Shown piece after piece: positions 17,429 through 27,486 of a DNA stretch of 64,000 nucleotides. Within the stretch, counting starts at the first letter, position 1; every line of letters starts with the position of its first letter. The DNA comes from Brevundimonas sp. MF30-B (GTDB lineage: Bacteria > Pseudomonadota > Alphaproteobacteria > Caulobacterales > Caulobacteraceae). The notes under the pieces were generated by a model. That model ran no database searches and was not told the DNA's origin. It saw nothing but the letters and a program-made list of their open reading frames with translations. The stretch is from NCBI RefSeq assembly GCF_004683885.1, contig NZ_CP038440.1, forward strand, positions 406,001 through 470,000, written 5' to 3'. The translations under genes and the position numbers were made by a program.

Positions 17429-20119
17429 ATGAACGCTCCACTTTCCCCGCCAAAGCCTTATCCGAAGCCCGAGCCCGGCGTGACCCCGGTCATGGCGCAA
17501 TTCCTGGCGGCCAAGGCCGACCATGCCGACGCCCTGCTGTTCTTCCGCATGGGCGACTTCTACGAACTGTTCTTCGAGGACGCGGAGAAGGCAGCGGCCG
17601 CCCTGGGCCTGGCCCTGACCAAGCGCGGCAAGCATCTGGGCGAGGAGATCCCTATGGCCGGCGTGCCCGCGCACGCCGCCGAGGGCTATATGGCGCGGCT
17701 GATCCGCCAGGGCTTCCGCGTCGCCCTGTGCGACCAGGTCGAGGATCCCGCCGAGGCCAGGAAGCGCGGCTCCAAGTCCGTGGTCAAGCGCGAGGTGGTG
17801 CGGGTCGTCACCCCCGGCACCCTGACAGAGGACAGCCTGCTGGACGCGCGCGGCGCCAATCGCCTGGCAGCCGTGTCCGTGAGGAAGGGCCGGGCCGCCG
17901 TCGCCGTTGTCGAACTGTCGGCCGGCGTCGTGGACTGCGTGGCCTGCGATCCCGAAGACCTGGGTGCGACCCTGGCCGCCTTCCGCCCGTCCGAAGTGCT
18001 GGTGCCCGACCGCCTGTTCTCTGACGCCGCGCTGAAGGCGGCGCTCGACGGCTCGGGCGGCGTGGTCCAGGCCATGCCCCAGGCGCTGGGCGAACCGGTC
18101 GCCAGCCGGGCGCGGGTCGAACGCCTATACGGCGTCGCGGCGCTGGACGGTTTCGGCGCCTTCGAAGAAGCCGAGGTTTCGGCGCTGGGTCTGGTCGCCG
18201 CCTATCTGGAGACGACCCAGGCCGGCCGCACGCCCGCCCTGGCACCGCCTCGCCGCTCGGTTGAGGCGGGGTTCCTGGCCATCGATCCGGCCACCCGCCA
18301 GAGCCTGGAGATCGACCGCACTCAACGCGGCGAGCGCGAGGGCAGTCTGCTGGCCTGCCTGGACCGCACCGTCACGGCCGGCGGCGCACGATCGCTGGGC
18401 GAGCGCATCGCGCGGCCCCTGCGCGACCCCGCCGCGATCAACGCCCGGCTGGACGCCGTGGAATGGTTCGTCGAGCGCCGCGACCTGCGGCGCGACCTGC
18501 GCGAGGCGCTGCGCGGCTCGTCCGACGTCGCGCGGGCGGTGTCGCGTCTGGCGCTGGGCCGGGGCGGTCCGCGCGACCTGGCCGCCGTGCGCGCCGGGCT
18601 CAAGACCGCCGAGGGGCTGGTCGGGCGGCTGATGGCGCGGCCTGATCCGCTGTCGGGGCCGCCGGCGCGCATCGCAGACTGTCTGGCAAATCTCTCACCC
18701 ACGACCGAGACGTCCCGGCTGCTGGCCGCGCTGAACGACGGTCTGGTCGAGGAACCGCCGCATCTGGCGCGCGACGGCGGCTTCGTTCAGCCCGAGCACC
18801 GCCCCGAACTGGACGAGACCCGGCGCCTTCGCGACGACAGCCGCCGCGTCGTCGCGGACCTCGAGGCCCGCGCCGCCGCCGAGGCGGGCGTGCCCTTCAA
18901 GGTCCGGCACAACGCCGTGCTGGGCTATTTCCTGGAAACCACCGCCAAACACGCCGATGGCCTGCTGCGCGCCGGCCCGGACAGCCGCTTCATCCACCGC
19001 CAGACCTTGGCCAACCAGGTCCGCTTCACAACGGTCGAACTGTCCGAGCTGGACGCGAAGATCAGCCAGGCCGGGGTGCGCGCCCTGGCCATCGAGACCG
19101 AGACCTTCGAAGGTTGGCGCGCCGAGGTCCAGACCCTGGCCGCGCCGCTCCAGGCCCTGGCCGACGCCCTGGCCGAACTGGACGCCCACGCCGCCCTGGC
19201 CGAATGGGCCGAGGAGGTCTCGGCCGTGCGCCCGACGGTGGACGAGACCCTGGGCTTCGAGGTCGAGGCCGGCCGCCATCCGGTGGTCGAGGCGGCGGTG
19301 AAGGCGCAAGGCCTGCCCTACACGCCCAATGACGGGCGGCTGGACGGCGCAGGCGCAGCCCACGCCCGGCTGGCCATTGTCACCGGGCCGAACATGGCCG
19401 GCAAGTCGACCTTCCTGCGCCAGAACGCGCTCCTGGTCATCCTGGCCCAGGCCGGCGCCTTCGTGCCGGCGCGCGCCATGCGGCTGGGCGTCGTGGACCG
19501 GCTGTTCAGCCGCGTCGGCGCCGGCGACGACCTGGCGCGCGGACGCTCGACCTTCATGACCGAAATGGTCGAGACCTCGGCCATCCTGAGCCAGGCGACC
19601 GAGCGCAGCTTCGTTGTGCTGGACGAGATCGGGCGCGGCACCGCCACCTATGACGGCCTGGCCATCGCCTGGGCCGTGGCCGAGGCTCTGCACGAGACCA
19701 ACCGCGCCCGCACCCTGTTCGCGACCCACTATCACGAGCTGGCGCGGCTGGAGGATCAGCTGGCCTACGTCTGTAATCTGTCGATGAAGGCGCGCGAGTG
19801 GAACGGCGATCTCGTATTCCTGCACGAGGCGGCGCCCGGCGCAGCGGACCGGTCGTATGGCGTCCAGGTGGCCCGGCTGGCGGGCGTGCCCGGACCGGTC
19901 GTAGCGCGGGCCAAGGCGGTGCTGGATCGACTGGAGGGCCAGAAGGCCGCCGTCGCGCGTCTGGACGACCTGCCCCTGTTCGCCGTCGCCGATACCGCCG
20001 CGCCCCCGCCTGAACCCTCGGCCGTGGAGCGCGCGCTCGATGCGCTCGACCCAGACGCCCTCAGCCCGCGCGAGGCGCTGGAGGAACTCTACCGCCTGAA
20101 GGGCCTGGCGGGCCGGTGA
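17429..20119 (+). CDS. mutS: DNA mismatch repair protein MutS
   Basis: An 896-aa mismatch sensor ATPase. The mismatch-reading Phe-Tyr-Glu of GDFYELF is at about residues 44-46, as in E. coli MutS domain I. The connector, lever and clamp domains fill residues 130-590. The ATPase has Walker A GPNMAGKST (about 653-661), Walker B VLDEIGRGT and the signature ATHYHELARLE. Full length. Its stop overlaps the glnD GTG start (GTGA), a coupling seen in related genomes. Confidence 0.97.
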   Translation: MNAPLSPPKPYPKPEPGVTPVMAQFLAAKADHADALLFFRMGDFYELFFEDAEKAAAALGLALTKRGKHLGEEIPMAGVPAHAAEGYMARLIRQGFRVALCDQVEDPAEARKRGSKSVVKREVVRVVTPGTLTEDSLLDARGANRLAAVSVRKGRAAVAVVELSAGVVDCVACDPEDLGATLAAFRPSEVLVPDRLFSDAALKAALDGSGGVVQAMPQALGEPVASRARVERLYGVAALDGFGAFEEAEVSALGLVAAYLETTQAGRTPALAPPRRSVEAGFLAIDPATRQSLEIDRTQRGEREGSLLACLDRTVTAGGARSLGERIARPLRDPAAINARLDAVEWFVERRDLRRDLREALRGSSDVARAVSRLALGRGGPRDLAAVRAGLKTAEGLVGRLMARPDPLSGPPARIADCLANLSPTTETSRLLAALNDGLVEEPPHLARDGGFVQPEHRPELDETRRLRDDSRRVVADLEARAAAEAGVPFKVRHNAVLGYFLETTAKHADGLLRAGPDSRFIHRQTLANQVRFTTVELSELDAKISQAGVRALAIETETFEGWRAEVQTLAAPLQALADALAELDAHAALAEWAEEVSAVRPTVDETLGFEVEAGRHPVVEAAVKAQGLPYTPNDGRLDGAGAAHARLAIVTGPNMAGKSTFLRQNALLVILAQAGAFVPARAMRLGVVDRLFSRVGAGDDLARGRSTFMTEMVETSAILSQATERSFVVLDEIGRGTATYDGLAIAWAVAEALHETNRARTLFATHYHELARLEDQLAYVCNLSMKAREWNGDLVFLHEAAPGAADRSYGVQVARLAGVPGPVVARAKAVLDRLEGQKAAVARLDDLPLFAVADTAAPPPEPSAVERALDALDPDALSPREALEELYRLKGLAGR

Positions 20120-22752
20120 CCGCTCCCTCGCCCGACGACCTGCTGATCGCGGCGGCCGGGGCGGCCGATCCACGCGCGGCGGTCGCGGCGGTGCTGGGCG
20201 AACGTTACGATCAGGCGCGCGAGCGGGCGGCTCAGAAGCTGGCGGGCGGTCAGGCGGGCGTCGAAGTGGCCCGGCAGTATTGCGCCGCCGCCGACGTCCT
20301 GATGACCAGCCTGTGGCGGCTGGCGACCGAGGTGCTGTATCCGGCCCCCAATCCCACCGAGGCCGAGCGGCTGTGCGTGCTGGCCGTCGGCGGCTATGGG
20401 CGCGGCGTGCTGGCGCCGTTCTCGGACCTGGACCTGATGTTCCTGCGTCCGTGGAAGACCACGCCGCGCAGCGAACAGATCGTCGAGTTCGTCCAGTACG
20501 TCCTGTGGGATCTGAACCTGAAGATCGGCGCCTCCACGCGCTCGATCGACGAGGCCCTGACCCTGGCCTGGCGCGACATGACCGTGCGCACCGCGCTGCT
20601 GGAGGCCCGCTTCCTGGCCGGCGACGAGCGCCTAGCGGAGGGCTTCCTGGCCCGGTTTCGACGCGAGGCGGCCCAGATCGATCCCCGCCCCTTCATCGCC
20701 GCCAAGCTGGAGGAGCGCGAGACCCGGCACCAGAAGGCCGGCGCCTTCCGCTATCGCGTCGAGCCGAATGTGAAGGACGGCAAGGGCGGCCTGCGCGACC
20801 TCAACACCCTGTTCTGGATCGCGCGCGGACTGGCCCCCGACAGCCATCTGGGCGCCCGGGCGCTCGAGGGTCTTCTGACGGCGCGCGAGCGGCGGCTGTT
20901 CGAGGAGGCCTTCGACTTTCTGTGGCGCGTGCGGGCCAATATCCACCTGGTCGCCGGGCGCGCCGAGGAAAGACTGACCTTCGATCTGCAGCCCGAGATC
21001 GCACGCCGCATGGGCTGGCGCGGGCGCGGCGACGAGCTGGCGGTCGAGCGGTTCATGCGCCGCTATTTCATCGTGGCCCGCGACGTGGGCGCCCTGACGC
21101 GCGCGGTCAGCGCCCAGCTGGAGGCGCGCCAGCAGAAGAAGGCCATGGGCCTGTCGCGCCTGTTGCCCCGGCGGCGCAAGCGCCTGCCCGTCAAGGGCCT
21201 GGTCATTGAGGGCGGCCGCCTGTCGATCGCCGGGCCTGGCGTTTTCGAGACCGATCCGCCCCTGCTGCTCAAGCTGTTCGCCGAAGCCGACCGGCTGGAT
21301 CTGGACCTCCATCCGGACGCCTTTTCGGCGGTCACGCGCGCCCTGCCGCTGGTGACGCCTGCCTTGCGTCGCGATCCCGAGGCGGCTCAGGCCTTCCTGA
21401 CCGTGCTGGCTCACGGACAGCGGCCCTATCGCGCCCTGACCATCATGAACGAGACCGGGTTGCTGGGCCGCTTCCTGCCGGAATGGGGACGGATCGTCGG
21501 CCAGACCCAATTCAACATGTACCACGCCTATACGGTGGACGAGCACACGCTGCAGGCCGTGGGCGTCATCAACGACATCGCGCGCGGAAAGCTGAGGGAC
21601 GATCATCCGCTGTCCAGCGACATCGTGCACCGCATCGCCGACTTCGAGGCCCTGATGCTGGCCATGCTGCTGCACGACGTGGGCAAGGGCGGCGACCGGG
21701 GGCAGTTGGAGGACGGGGCCATCGCCGCGCGTCGCGCCTGCGAGCGGCTGGGCGTCGAACCGCGCCGGATCGAGCTGGTGGTCTGGCTGGTGCGCCATCA
21801 TCTGACCCTGTCGGACTACGCCCAGAAGCGGGATGTGTCCGATCCCGAGACAGTGCGCGCCTTCGCCGCCGTCGTCGGTGATCTGGAGCGGTTGCGCACC
21901 CTGGTGGTGCTGACCGTCGCCGACATCCGCGCGGTGGGACCGGGCGTGTGGAACAGCTGGAAGGGCCAGCTGATGCGCGACCTCTATGGGCGCACGGAGG
22001 CCCTGTTCCACGGCGAGGACATCGGCCGCGCCGACCCCCTGGCCCGGCACCCCGAACTGGTCGAACGCGCTAGACAAGCCGGCGCGGCGGCCGAGGCCTT
22101 CATGGACGAAGAGGGCGGCGGGCTGCGCGTCGCCGTCGCCGCGCGCGACCGCCAAGGTCTGTTCGCCGACCTGGCCGCCGCCCTGGCCGCCCTGGGCGCC
22201 GACGTGGCCGGGGCCCGCCTTGCCACCTCGCCCGACGGCATGGCCCTGGACGTCTTCGACCTGCACGGCGAGCCCGACGCCCGACGGCTGAAACGGCTGA
22301 CCCTGGCGCTGGAACGCGCCGCCCTGGGGCGTTCGCGCCCGACGCCGCCCGGCCCCGAGCCGGTCAGCGCGCGGCGCGCGGTCTTCGACGTGCGGCCGGT
22401 GGTCATGATCGGCCGCGCCAGCGATCAGGGGCCGGTCATCCTGGAGGTTTCGGGCGCCGACCGGCCAGGCCTTCTAGCCGACCTGGGCCGGACCTTGGCC
22501 GACCACGACCTGTCGATCCGCTCGGCCCACGTCGCGACCTTCGGCGAGCGAGCGGTGGACAGCTTCTATTTGGACCGGGAGCCCGAAAGTCCGGCCGCCC
22601 TGAAAATGGCGCTGGAGGCGGTGCTGGACCGCTCGCTTCCGATCGCGCCGGGACGCCGCCCCGCGCCGGTCCGCGCTAGCGCCCGCGACGTGTCAGAGAT
22701 CGGTCGCCTGCCGTCGCCCCAGCCCGTATCGCGGCGTCGCAAAGCGCGCTAA
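20116..22752 (+). CDS. glnD: PII uridylyltransferase / uridylyl-removing enzyme GlnD
   Basis: An 878-aa bifunctional nitrogen sensor that uridylylates and deuridylylates PII proteins. In order: a nucleotidyltransferase with GGYGRGVLAPFSDLDL (about residue 91; Asp-x-Asp metal site), the GlnD linker (VEPNVKDGKGGLRDLNTL), an HD domain (LLHDVGKG, about residue 518, and VRHHLTLSDYAQKRD), and two C-terminal ACT domains (about 671 and 774, the latter SGADRPGLLADLG) for glutamine sensing. The start is GTG 20116, inside the mutS stop. Confidence 0.96.
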   Translation: MTAPSPDDLLIAAAGAADPRAAVAAVLGERYDQARERAAQKLAGGQAGVEVARQYCAAADVLMTSLWRLATEVLYPAPNPTEAERLCVLAVGGYGRGVLAPFSDLDLMFLRPWKTTPRSEQIVEFVQYVLWDLNLKIGASTRSIDEALTLAWRDMTVRTALLEARFLAGDERLAEGFLARFRREAAQIDPRPFIAAKLEERETRHQKAGAFRYRVEPNVKDGKGGLRDLNTLFWIARGLAPDSHLGARALEGLLTARERRLFEEAFDFLWRVRANIHLVAGRAEERLTFDLQPEIARRMGWRGRGDELAVERFMRRYFIVARDVGALTRAVSAQLEARQQKKAMGLSRLLPRRRKRLPVKGLVIEGGRLSIAGPGVFETDPPLLLKLFAEADRLDLDLHPDAFSAVTRALPLVTPALRRDPEAAQAFLTVLAHGQRPYRALTIMNETGLLGRFLPEWGRIVGQTQFNMYHAYTVDEHTLQAVGVINDIARGKLRDDHPLSSDIVHRIADFEALMLAMLLHDVGKGGDRGQLEDGAIAARRACERLGVEPRRIELVVWLVRHHLTLSDYAQKRDVSDPETVRAFAAVVGDLERLRTLVVLTVADIRAVGPGVWNSWKGQLMRDLYGRTEALFHGEDIGRADPLARHPELVERARQAGAAAEAFMDEEGGGLRVAVAARDRQGLFADLAAALAALGADVAGARLATSPDGMALDVFDLHGEPDARRLKRLTLALERAALGRSRPTPPGPEPVSARRAVFDVRPVVMIGRASDQGPVILEVSGADRPGLLADLGRTLADHDLSIRSAHVATFGERAVDSFYLDREPESPAALKMALEAVLDRSLPIAPGRRPAPVRASARDVSEIGRLPSPQPVSRRRKAR

Positions 22753-22784
22753 TCGCTGAGGCTCCGCCGCCCCGGATCGCGCCC

Positions 22785-24380
22785 TTGAGCCTCGCCCGCA
22801 ACACCCTGGTGCAATCGACCCTGACGCTGGGCAGCCGCGTGCTGGGCTTCGCCCGCGACCTGTTCCTGGCCGCCCGTTTTGGCCAAGGGCCGATGATGGA
22901 CGCCTTCACCACGGCGCTGATGCTGCCCAACATGTTCCGGCGGCTGTTCGCCGAGGGCGCCTTCGCCCAGGCCTTCGTGCCCATCTACGGCGGCGTGCGC
23001 GAACGCGAGGGCGAAGAGGCCGCCGCCGTCACGGCGTCCGAGGCGCTCAGCTTCATCTTCGCCGTCGTGGCCGGCTTCTGCATCGTGTTGCAGGTCGCCA
23101 TGCCCTGGATCATGCCCTGGCTGCTGTCGGCGTGGCGCGACGACGTGGGCGTGATGAGCGCAGCGGTCACCGCCGCCCAGCTGACCATGCCCTATCTCGC
23201 CTGCATGACCATCGCGTCTTTGCTGTCCGGCGTGCTGAACACCAGCGGCCGTTTCGCCCTGTCGGCGGGCGTGCCGGTGTTCCTGAACCTGTGCACCCTG
23301 GTCCCGCTCCTGGCGCCCAGCCTGATCCCGATGAGCCAGCCCACCATCCTGCTGTGGACCAGTGTGGCGGTCACGGTCTCGGGTCTGGTTCAGATGAGCC
23401 TGCTGTGGTGGGGCGTGCGGCGGCTGGGCGTGACCGTCCGTCTGTCCTGGCCGCGTCTGACGCCGGGTGTGAAGAAGACCCTGGCCCTGGCCGTGCCCGG
23501 CGTGCTGGCGGGCGGCGCCTTTCAGATCAACTCGCTGGTCAGCCAGTTCCTGGCCGGGTCGAACGAAGGCGCACGCTCGGTGCTGTACAACGCCGACCGC
23601 CTGTACCAGCTGCCGCTGGGCCTGGTCGGGGTGGCGCTCGGCTTGGCTCTAGTGCCGCGCCTGACACGGGCCTTTGTTTCCGGCGACCACGAAGGTGGGC
23701 GGCGCACGATGGACGACGGCATGACCCTGGCGCTCGCCTTCGCCCTGCCGGCGGCGGCAGCCCTTTTCGTCATCCCCTTCTTCATCATAGACGCCACGGT
23801 GACGCGCGCCGCCTTCACCAGCCAGGATGCCGCCCGGACGGCCGACGTGCTGCGTCAGTTCGCCTGGGGCGTGCCGGCGTTCGTTCTGGTCAAGGTGCTG
23901 ACCCCGCCCTTCTTCGCGCGCCAGGATACGCGGCGGCCCATGATCTACGCCGTGGCCTCGGTGATCGCGACGGTGGTTCTGGGCGCTAGCCTGTTTTTCG
24001 GCCTGTCGCGTATCGGCGTGGACGGCGTTCTGGGCCTGGCCATCGCGACCAGCACGGCGGCCTGGCTGAACGTCGCCCTGCTGGCCGGAACCCTGGCGCG
24101 CGAGCATGTCTGGCGGCCCTCGCCCGCCTTTCTGTCGCGGTTCGTCCGCGTCGTCGGCGCCAGCGTCCTAATGGGGCTGGTGCTGTTCCTGGCCAGCCTC
24201 AACTATCCGCTCCTGTCGCGCCTGTTGCTGACCAAGGAGATCGCCGTGCTGATCGTGTGCGGCGTCGGGGCGGCGGTCTACGGCGCGGCCCTGCTGGGTC
24301 TTCGCGCCGTCACCTTGGCGGAACTCAGGGGCGTGCTGCGTCGCGAACCGGGCGCCAAGGCCGTGCAAGGGCTGGACTGA
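22785..24380 (+). CDS. murJ: Lipid II flippase MurJ
   Basis: A 531-aa inner-membrane protein of the MviN/MurJ (MOP) family with about 14 transmembrane helices. It flips lipid II for peptidoglycan synthesis. The N-terminus NTLVQSTLTLGSRVLGFARD, the FRRLFAEGAFAQAFVPIY segment and the LNTSGRFALSAGVPVFLN region are hallmark MurJ sequences. The start is TTG 22785, 32 bp after glnD. No ATG lies before the conserved region. Confidence 0.95.
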   Translation: MSLARNTLVQSTLTLGSRVLGFARDLFLAARFGQGPMMDAFTTALMLPNMFRRLFAEGAFAQAFVPIYGGVREREGEEAAAVTASEALSFIFAVVAGFCIVLQVAMPWIMPWLLSAWRDDVGVMSAAVTAAQLTMPYLACMTIASLLSGVLNTSGRFALSAGVPVFLNLCTLVPLLAPSLIPMSQPTILLWTSVAVTVSGLVQMSLLWWGVRRLGVTVRLSWPRLTPGVKKTLALAVPGVLAGGAFQINSLVSQFLAGSNEGARSVLYNADRLYQLPLGLVGVALGLALVPRLTRAFVSGDHEGGRRTMDDGMTLALAFALPAAAALFVIPFFIIDATVTRAAFTSQDAARTADVLRQFAWGVPAFVLVKVLTPPFFARQDTRRPMIYAVASVIATVVLGASLFFGLSRIGVDGVLGLAIATSTAAWLNVALLAGTLAREHVWRPSPAFLSRFVRVVGASVLMGLVLFLASLNYPLLSRLLLTKEIAVLIVCGVGAAVYGAALLGLRAVTLAELRGVLRREPGAKAVQGLD

Positions 24381-24510
24381 CGACCCGATGTGGCGATAAG
24401 CGCGAGGCATGACAGCCTCGGGCCTCTCCCTCGACCGGCGATGGCGCGGCTAGCTCCGCCCCGATCGCCCCGATCGCCCCTGTCCGCCCCTTCGCTTCGA
24501 GACCCGCATC

Positions 24511-25545
24511 ATGACTGACACCTCGGCTGACTACACCGGCCCGCGCCGCATCCTGAGCGGCATCCAGGCCTCCGGCGCCCTGCACCTGGGCAACTATCTC
24601 GGCGCGCTGAAGCGCTTCACGGCGCTGCAGGACGAGGGCGCGCCCTGCTTCCTGTTCGTGGCCGACATGCACGCCATCACTGTCTGGCAGGATCCGGCCA
24701 AGCTGGCCGCCCAAACGCGCGAGATCGCCGCCGCCTACCTGGCCTCTGGACTGGACCCGGCCAAGTCGACCATCTTTCCGCAGTCCGCCGTCCGCGCCCA
24801 CGCCGAGCTGGCCTGGGTCTTCAACTGCGTCGCCCGCCTGGGCTGGCTGGACCGCATGACCCAGTTCAAGGAGAAGTCCGGCAAGCACAAGGAACGCTCC
24901 TCGGTCGGCCTCTACACCTACCCTGTGCTCCAGGCGGCCGACATCCTGCTTTACAAGGCCACGCAGGTGCCGGTCGGCGAGGACCAGAAGCAGCATTTGG
25001 AATTGACCCGCGACATCGCGGCCAAATTCAACACCGACTTCTCAGCCCCCGGTTTCTTCCCTCTGCCCGAACCCCTGATCCAGGGGCCGGCGACGCGGGT
25101 CATGAGTCTGCGCGACGGCTCGGCCAAGATGTCCAAGTCCGATCCGTCGGATCAGAGCCGCATCAACCTGACCGACGACGCCGACGCCATCGCCGTCAAG
25201 GTCAAGAAGGCCCGCACCGACGCCGAGCCCCTGCCCGAGACGCTGGACGGCCTGGCCGACCGCGCCGAGGCCAAAAACCTGGTCGCCATCTACGCCGCTC
25301 TCGCCGGGACAACGCGCGAGGCTGTGATCGCGGAGTACGCCGGCCAGGGCTTTGGCGCGTTCAAGCCGCGCCTGGCGGAGCTGGCGGTGTCCGAACTCGC
25401 GCCCGTCACAGCCGAGATGCGCCGTCTGATGGACGATCCGGCCGAGATCGACCGCGTTCTGGCCGACGGGGCGCGTCGCGCCGCTGAGATCGCCGATCCG
25501 GTGGTCGACGAGGTCAAGCGCATCGTGGGCTTCTGGCGCCCCTGA
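24511..25545 (+). CDS. trpS: Tryptophanyl-tRNA synthetase
   Basis: A 344-aa class I aminoacyl-tRNA synthetase. The HIGH-equivalent SGALHLGN is at residues 21-28 and the KMSKS loop AKMSKSD at about 204-210. Also seen are VADMHAIT and the tryptophan-pocket region [16 protein letters not shown]. Length and motifs are normal. The 130-bp leader before it holds a small hairpin (24403-24420) and a four-codon open frame with one Trp codon. I do not regard these as proof of attenuation. Confidence 0.97.
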   Translation: MTDTSADYTGPRRILSGIQASGALHLGNYLGALKRFTALQDEGAPCFLFVADMHAITVWQDPAKLAAQTREIAAAYLASGLDPAKSTIFPQSAVRAHAELAWVFNCVARLGWLDRMTQFKEKSGKHKERSSVGLYTYPVLQAADILLYKATQVPVGEDQKQHLELTRDIAAKFNTDFSAPGFFPLPEPLIQGPATRVMSLRDGSAKMSKSDPSDQSRINLTDDADAIAVKVKKARTDAEPLPETLDGLADRAEAKNLVAIYAALAGTTREAVIAEYAGQGFGAFKPRLAELAVSELAPVTAEMRRLMDDPAEIDRVLADGARRAAEIADPVVDEVKRIVGFWRP

Positions 25546-25551
25546 TCGAAC

Positions 25552-25764
25552 CTAGGTGATCTGGTCGCGATGCGTCTGCGTCCCGGCCGGCAGGCCATCG
25601 ACGTCCTGCCAGGGGTCGTCGGTCTCGCGCACCGCCAGGATCGACTCGCCAGGGTGCATCAGCGGCACGGCGGCGTCGCCGGCCTGAACGTCTGTCTTGG
25701 ACGGCACCTTCAGAACGCGTTTGGCGCCATCCTCGGCGCCCACGGTGACTTCGTAGATTCGCAT
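25552..25764 (-). CDS. Small conserved hypothetical protein
   Basis: A 70-aa soluble protein beginning MRIYEVTVGAEDGAKRVLKVPSK and ending in a charged tail. It is called from a good AGGAG Shine-Dalgarno before the ATG at 25764. It looks like a single small beta-rich domain, with no catalytic motif. I do not recognise a named family. It converges on trpS, ending 7 bp past the trpS stop. Confidence 0.6.
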   Translation of the reverse strand: MRIYEVTVGAEDGAKRVLKVPSKTDVQAGDAAVPLMHPGESILAVRETDDPWQDVDGLPAGTQTHRDQIT

Positions 25765-25819
25765 GATCGGTCTCCTTGAGGGGATCGAACCCGCCGGGCG
25801 TCGGATGCGTTCCTGCGAC

Positions 25820-25984
25820 ATGACCGACCCCGACACCGATCCCCCCCTGAACCGCCACGGCTGGAGCGCGATCCTGATCCTGGTGATTCTGGGCTTCGTG
25901 GCCCTGCCCTTCCTGGTCTTCGCCTGGGCCAAGCTGAGCGACTGGGGTCTGTTGGGGGCATGGGCCTTGGGCGCCGGGGCCTAG
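25820..25984 (+). CDS. Small single-pass membrane protein, unknown
   Basis: 54 aa. It has an acidic/polar N-terminus (MTDPDTDPPLNRHGW), one strong transmembrane helix (AILILVILGFVALPFLVFAWA) and a hydrophobic glycine/alanine tail. No family is recognised. It is divergent from the 70-aa gene, with the coding starts about 55 bp apart. Confidence 0.45.
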   Translation: MTDPDTDPPLNRHGWSAILILVILGFVALPFLVFAWAKLSDWGLLGAWALGAGA

Positions 25985-26327
25985 ACGCATCCCGCGAAGT
26001 CGATGCAAACCTCATGACGGAAGGGCGTCCGGCCACTGATGTAAAGGCGCTGGCTGGGCCGCGACGATCCCGCACCAGGCCCACGGACTGGAAGCAGCGC
26101 TGGAGGTCGACGAACGGCTGGACCGGCGCCGGCACGGGTCGGGCGAGTTCGGGCTGGTCGATGACATCGGCCAGGGCGTCGCCCAGCTGAGAGCTGTCGT
26201 GTGCCGCCAGGGCCTGCCCCCGCGCCGCGCCTGAGCCGAGGTGTCTCGACACCGGCGCCTTGACGATGACCCGCTGACGCACGTCCAGCCGGAAGGCGCT
26301 GCCGGCCCTAGCCCGCTCTAGCTCGCC
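25985..26327 (-). pseudogene. Degenerate reading frame at left edge of catabolic island, possible relaxase remnant
   Basis: A 333-bp stretch without a convincing gene. On the minus strand an open frame (from about 26327 down) reads RQRVIVKAPVSRHLGSGAAR then GQALAAH, which recalls the start of the conserved domain of DUF3363/VirD2-like mobilisation relaxases (RVIVKxRVxR...). After that it loses all resemblance and lacks a proper start or Shine-Dalgarno. I call it a remnant at low confidence. It could equally be unrelated noise in GC-rich DNA. Confidence 0.25.
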
Positions 26328-26701
26328 CGGCGGCGCTTCAGGATGTCGGAGAAGTCATGATAGGCGGCGTTGGCGGCTGGGACGCCGCAGTAGATGGCCG
26401 CCTGGAAGATGGTTTCGCTGATCGTCTCGGGCGGGACGCCGTGGTCCAGCGCGGCTCCGACATGCAGCCGGAACTCCTCGCTTCTGTTGAGCGCGATCAT
26501 CATGGACAGGACCATGAGCCGCCGCGTCTGGTGATCGATGCCGGGGCGGCTCCAGACCGTGCCCCAGGCATAACGGGTGATGAGGTCCTGGAAGTCCGCC
26601 GTGAGCTCGGTGGTCGAGGCGATGGCCCGGTCGACATGGGCATCGCCGAGCACCGATCGTCGCGTTTCGAACCCCAGCGCCAACCGTTCGGATTCATCCA
26701 T
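26318..26701 (-). CDS. pcaC: 4-carboxymuconolactone decarboxylase
   Basis: A 127-aa AhpD-fold enzyme that converts 4-carboxymuconolactone to 3-oxoadipate enol-lactone. Family features are visible: FQDLITRYAWGTVWSRPGID, RRLMVLSMMIALNRSEEFRLHV and the C-terminal PETISETIFQAAIYCGVPAANAA with the conserved Cys. The length matches stand-alone PcaC. Last gene of the pca operon, 2 bp after pcaD. Confidence 0.95.
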   Translation of the reverse strand: MDESERLALGFETRRSVLGDAHVDRAIASTTELTADFQDLITRYAWGTVWSRPGIDHQTRRLMVLSMMIALNRSEEFRLHVGAALDHGVPPETISETIFQAAIYCGVPAANAAYHDFSDILKRRRAS

Positions 26702-26703
26702 TG

Positions 26704-27486
26704 TCAGGCCTCCAGAAAATCGAGCACGAGATTATTGAAGGCGGGCGGCTGCTCGATGTTCGACAGATGGGCCGCCGGCAGGCTCGCCAGCCGCGCGCCA
26801 GGGATGAGAGCGGCCAGCTCCTCGGCCTTCTCCGGCGGGGTGGCGGGATCCCGCGTCCCGCCGACGACCATCACCGGCCTGGCCAGGCGATGCAGGTCGG
26901 GTCGGTTGTCCATGTCGCGAATGGCGGCGCAGCAGCCGATGTAGCCCGCGGGGTCGAGGGCAAGCAGTTCGGCGCGCCGCCGCTCCACCGACGAACGACC
27001 TCCGTCTCGAAACTCCGGCGTGAACCAGCGCTCCATGACCGCGTCAGCAACGCCTGCCATGCCCAGGCTCCGCACCGTGCCGATGCGGGCGTTCCAGCTT
27101 TCGGGCGGCCCCATCCAGGCGGCGGTATTGGCCAGGACGAGACGATCCACGCGATCGGACGCGTGCAGGCCCAGCCACTGGCCCACCATTCCCCCCATGG
27201 AGACCCCGACGAGGTGAGCGCGGTCGACGCCCGCCGCGTCGAGCACCGCCACGGCGTCGGCGCCGAGGCGCGCCATGTCGTATTCGCCCCCGGGCGCATC
27301 GGAGTCGCCGTGCCCGCGACTGTCGTAGCGGATGACACGGAACACCTGCTGGAAGGCGGCGAGGTTGGCGTCCCACATCGATCGTCGCGTGCCCAGGGAG
27401 TTGGACAGCAGAAGAGGCGGGCCGGAGGTCACCCCAGTGACGTCCCAGGCGATGCGCACGCCGTCATCGGTCAGGAGATGGTTCAT
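26704..27486 (-). CDS. pcaD: 3-oxoadipate enol-lactonase
   Basis: A 260-aa alpha/beta hydrolase giving 3-oxoadipate. It has the nucleophile elbow GVSMGGMVGQ (Ser at about 94), the oxyanion region LLLSNSLGTRRSMWD, the acid in VVGGTRDPATPP and the catalytic His in LPAAHLSNIEQP near the C-terminus. This is the PcaD/3-oxoadipate enol-lactonase pattern. The ATG overlaps the pcaB stop (ATGA). Confidence 0.95.
   Translation of the reverse strand: MNHLLTDDGVRIAWDVTGVTSGPPLLLSNSLGTRRSMWDANLAAFQQVFRVIRYDSRGHGDSDAPGGEYDMARLGADAVAVLDAAGVDRAHLVGVSMGGMVGQWLGLHASDRVDRLVLANTAAWMGPPESWNARIGTVRSLGMAGVADAVMERWFTPEFRDGGRSSVERRRAELLALDPAGYIGCCAAIRDMDNRPDLHRLARPVMVVGGTRDPATPPEKAEELAALIPGARLASLPAAHLSNIEQPPAFNNLVLDFLEA

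Noticed and set aside
24388..24420. A four-codon frame with one Trp codon and a small hairpin before trpS, as a possible attenuator
   Set aside because: A single Trp codon and one weak 6-bp hairpin without an alternative pairing or U-run are not enough to claim attenuation.
26318..26335. A partial match (CTCGCCCG) to the tRNA-Gly 3' end as an att repeat
   Set aside because: Eight GC-rich bases are expected by chance here. No longer repeat of the tRNA end was found by eye.
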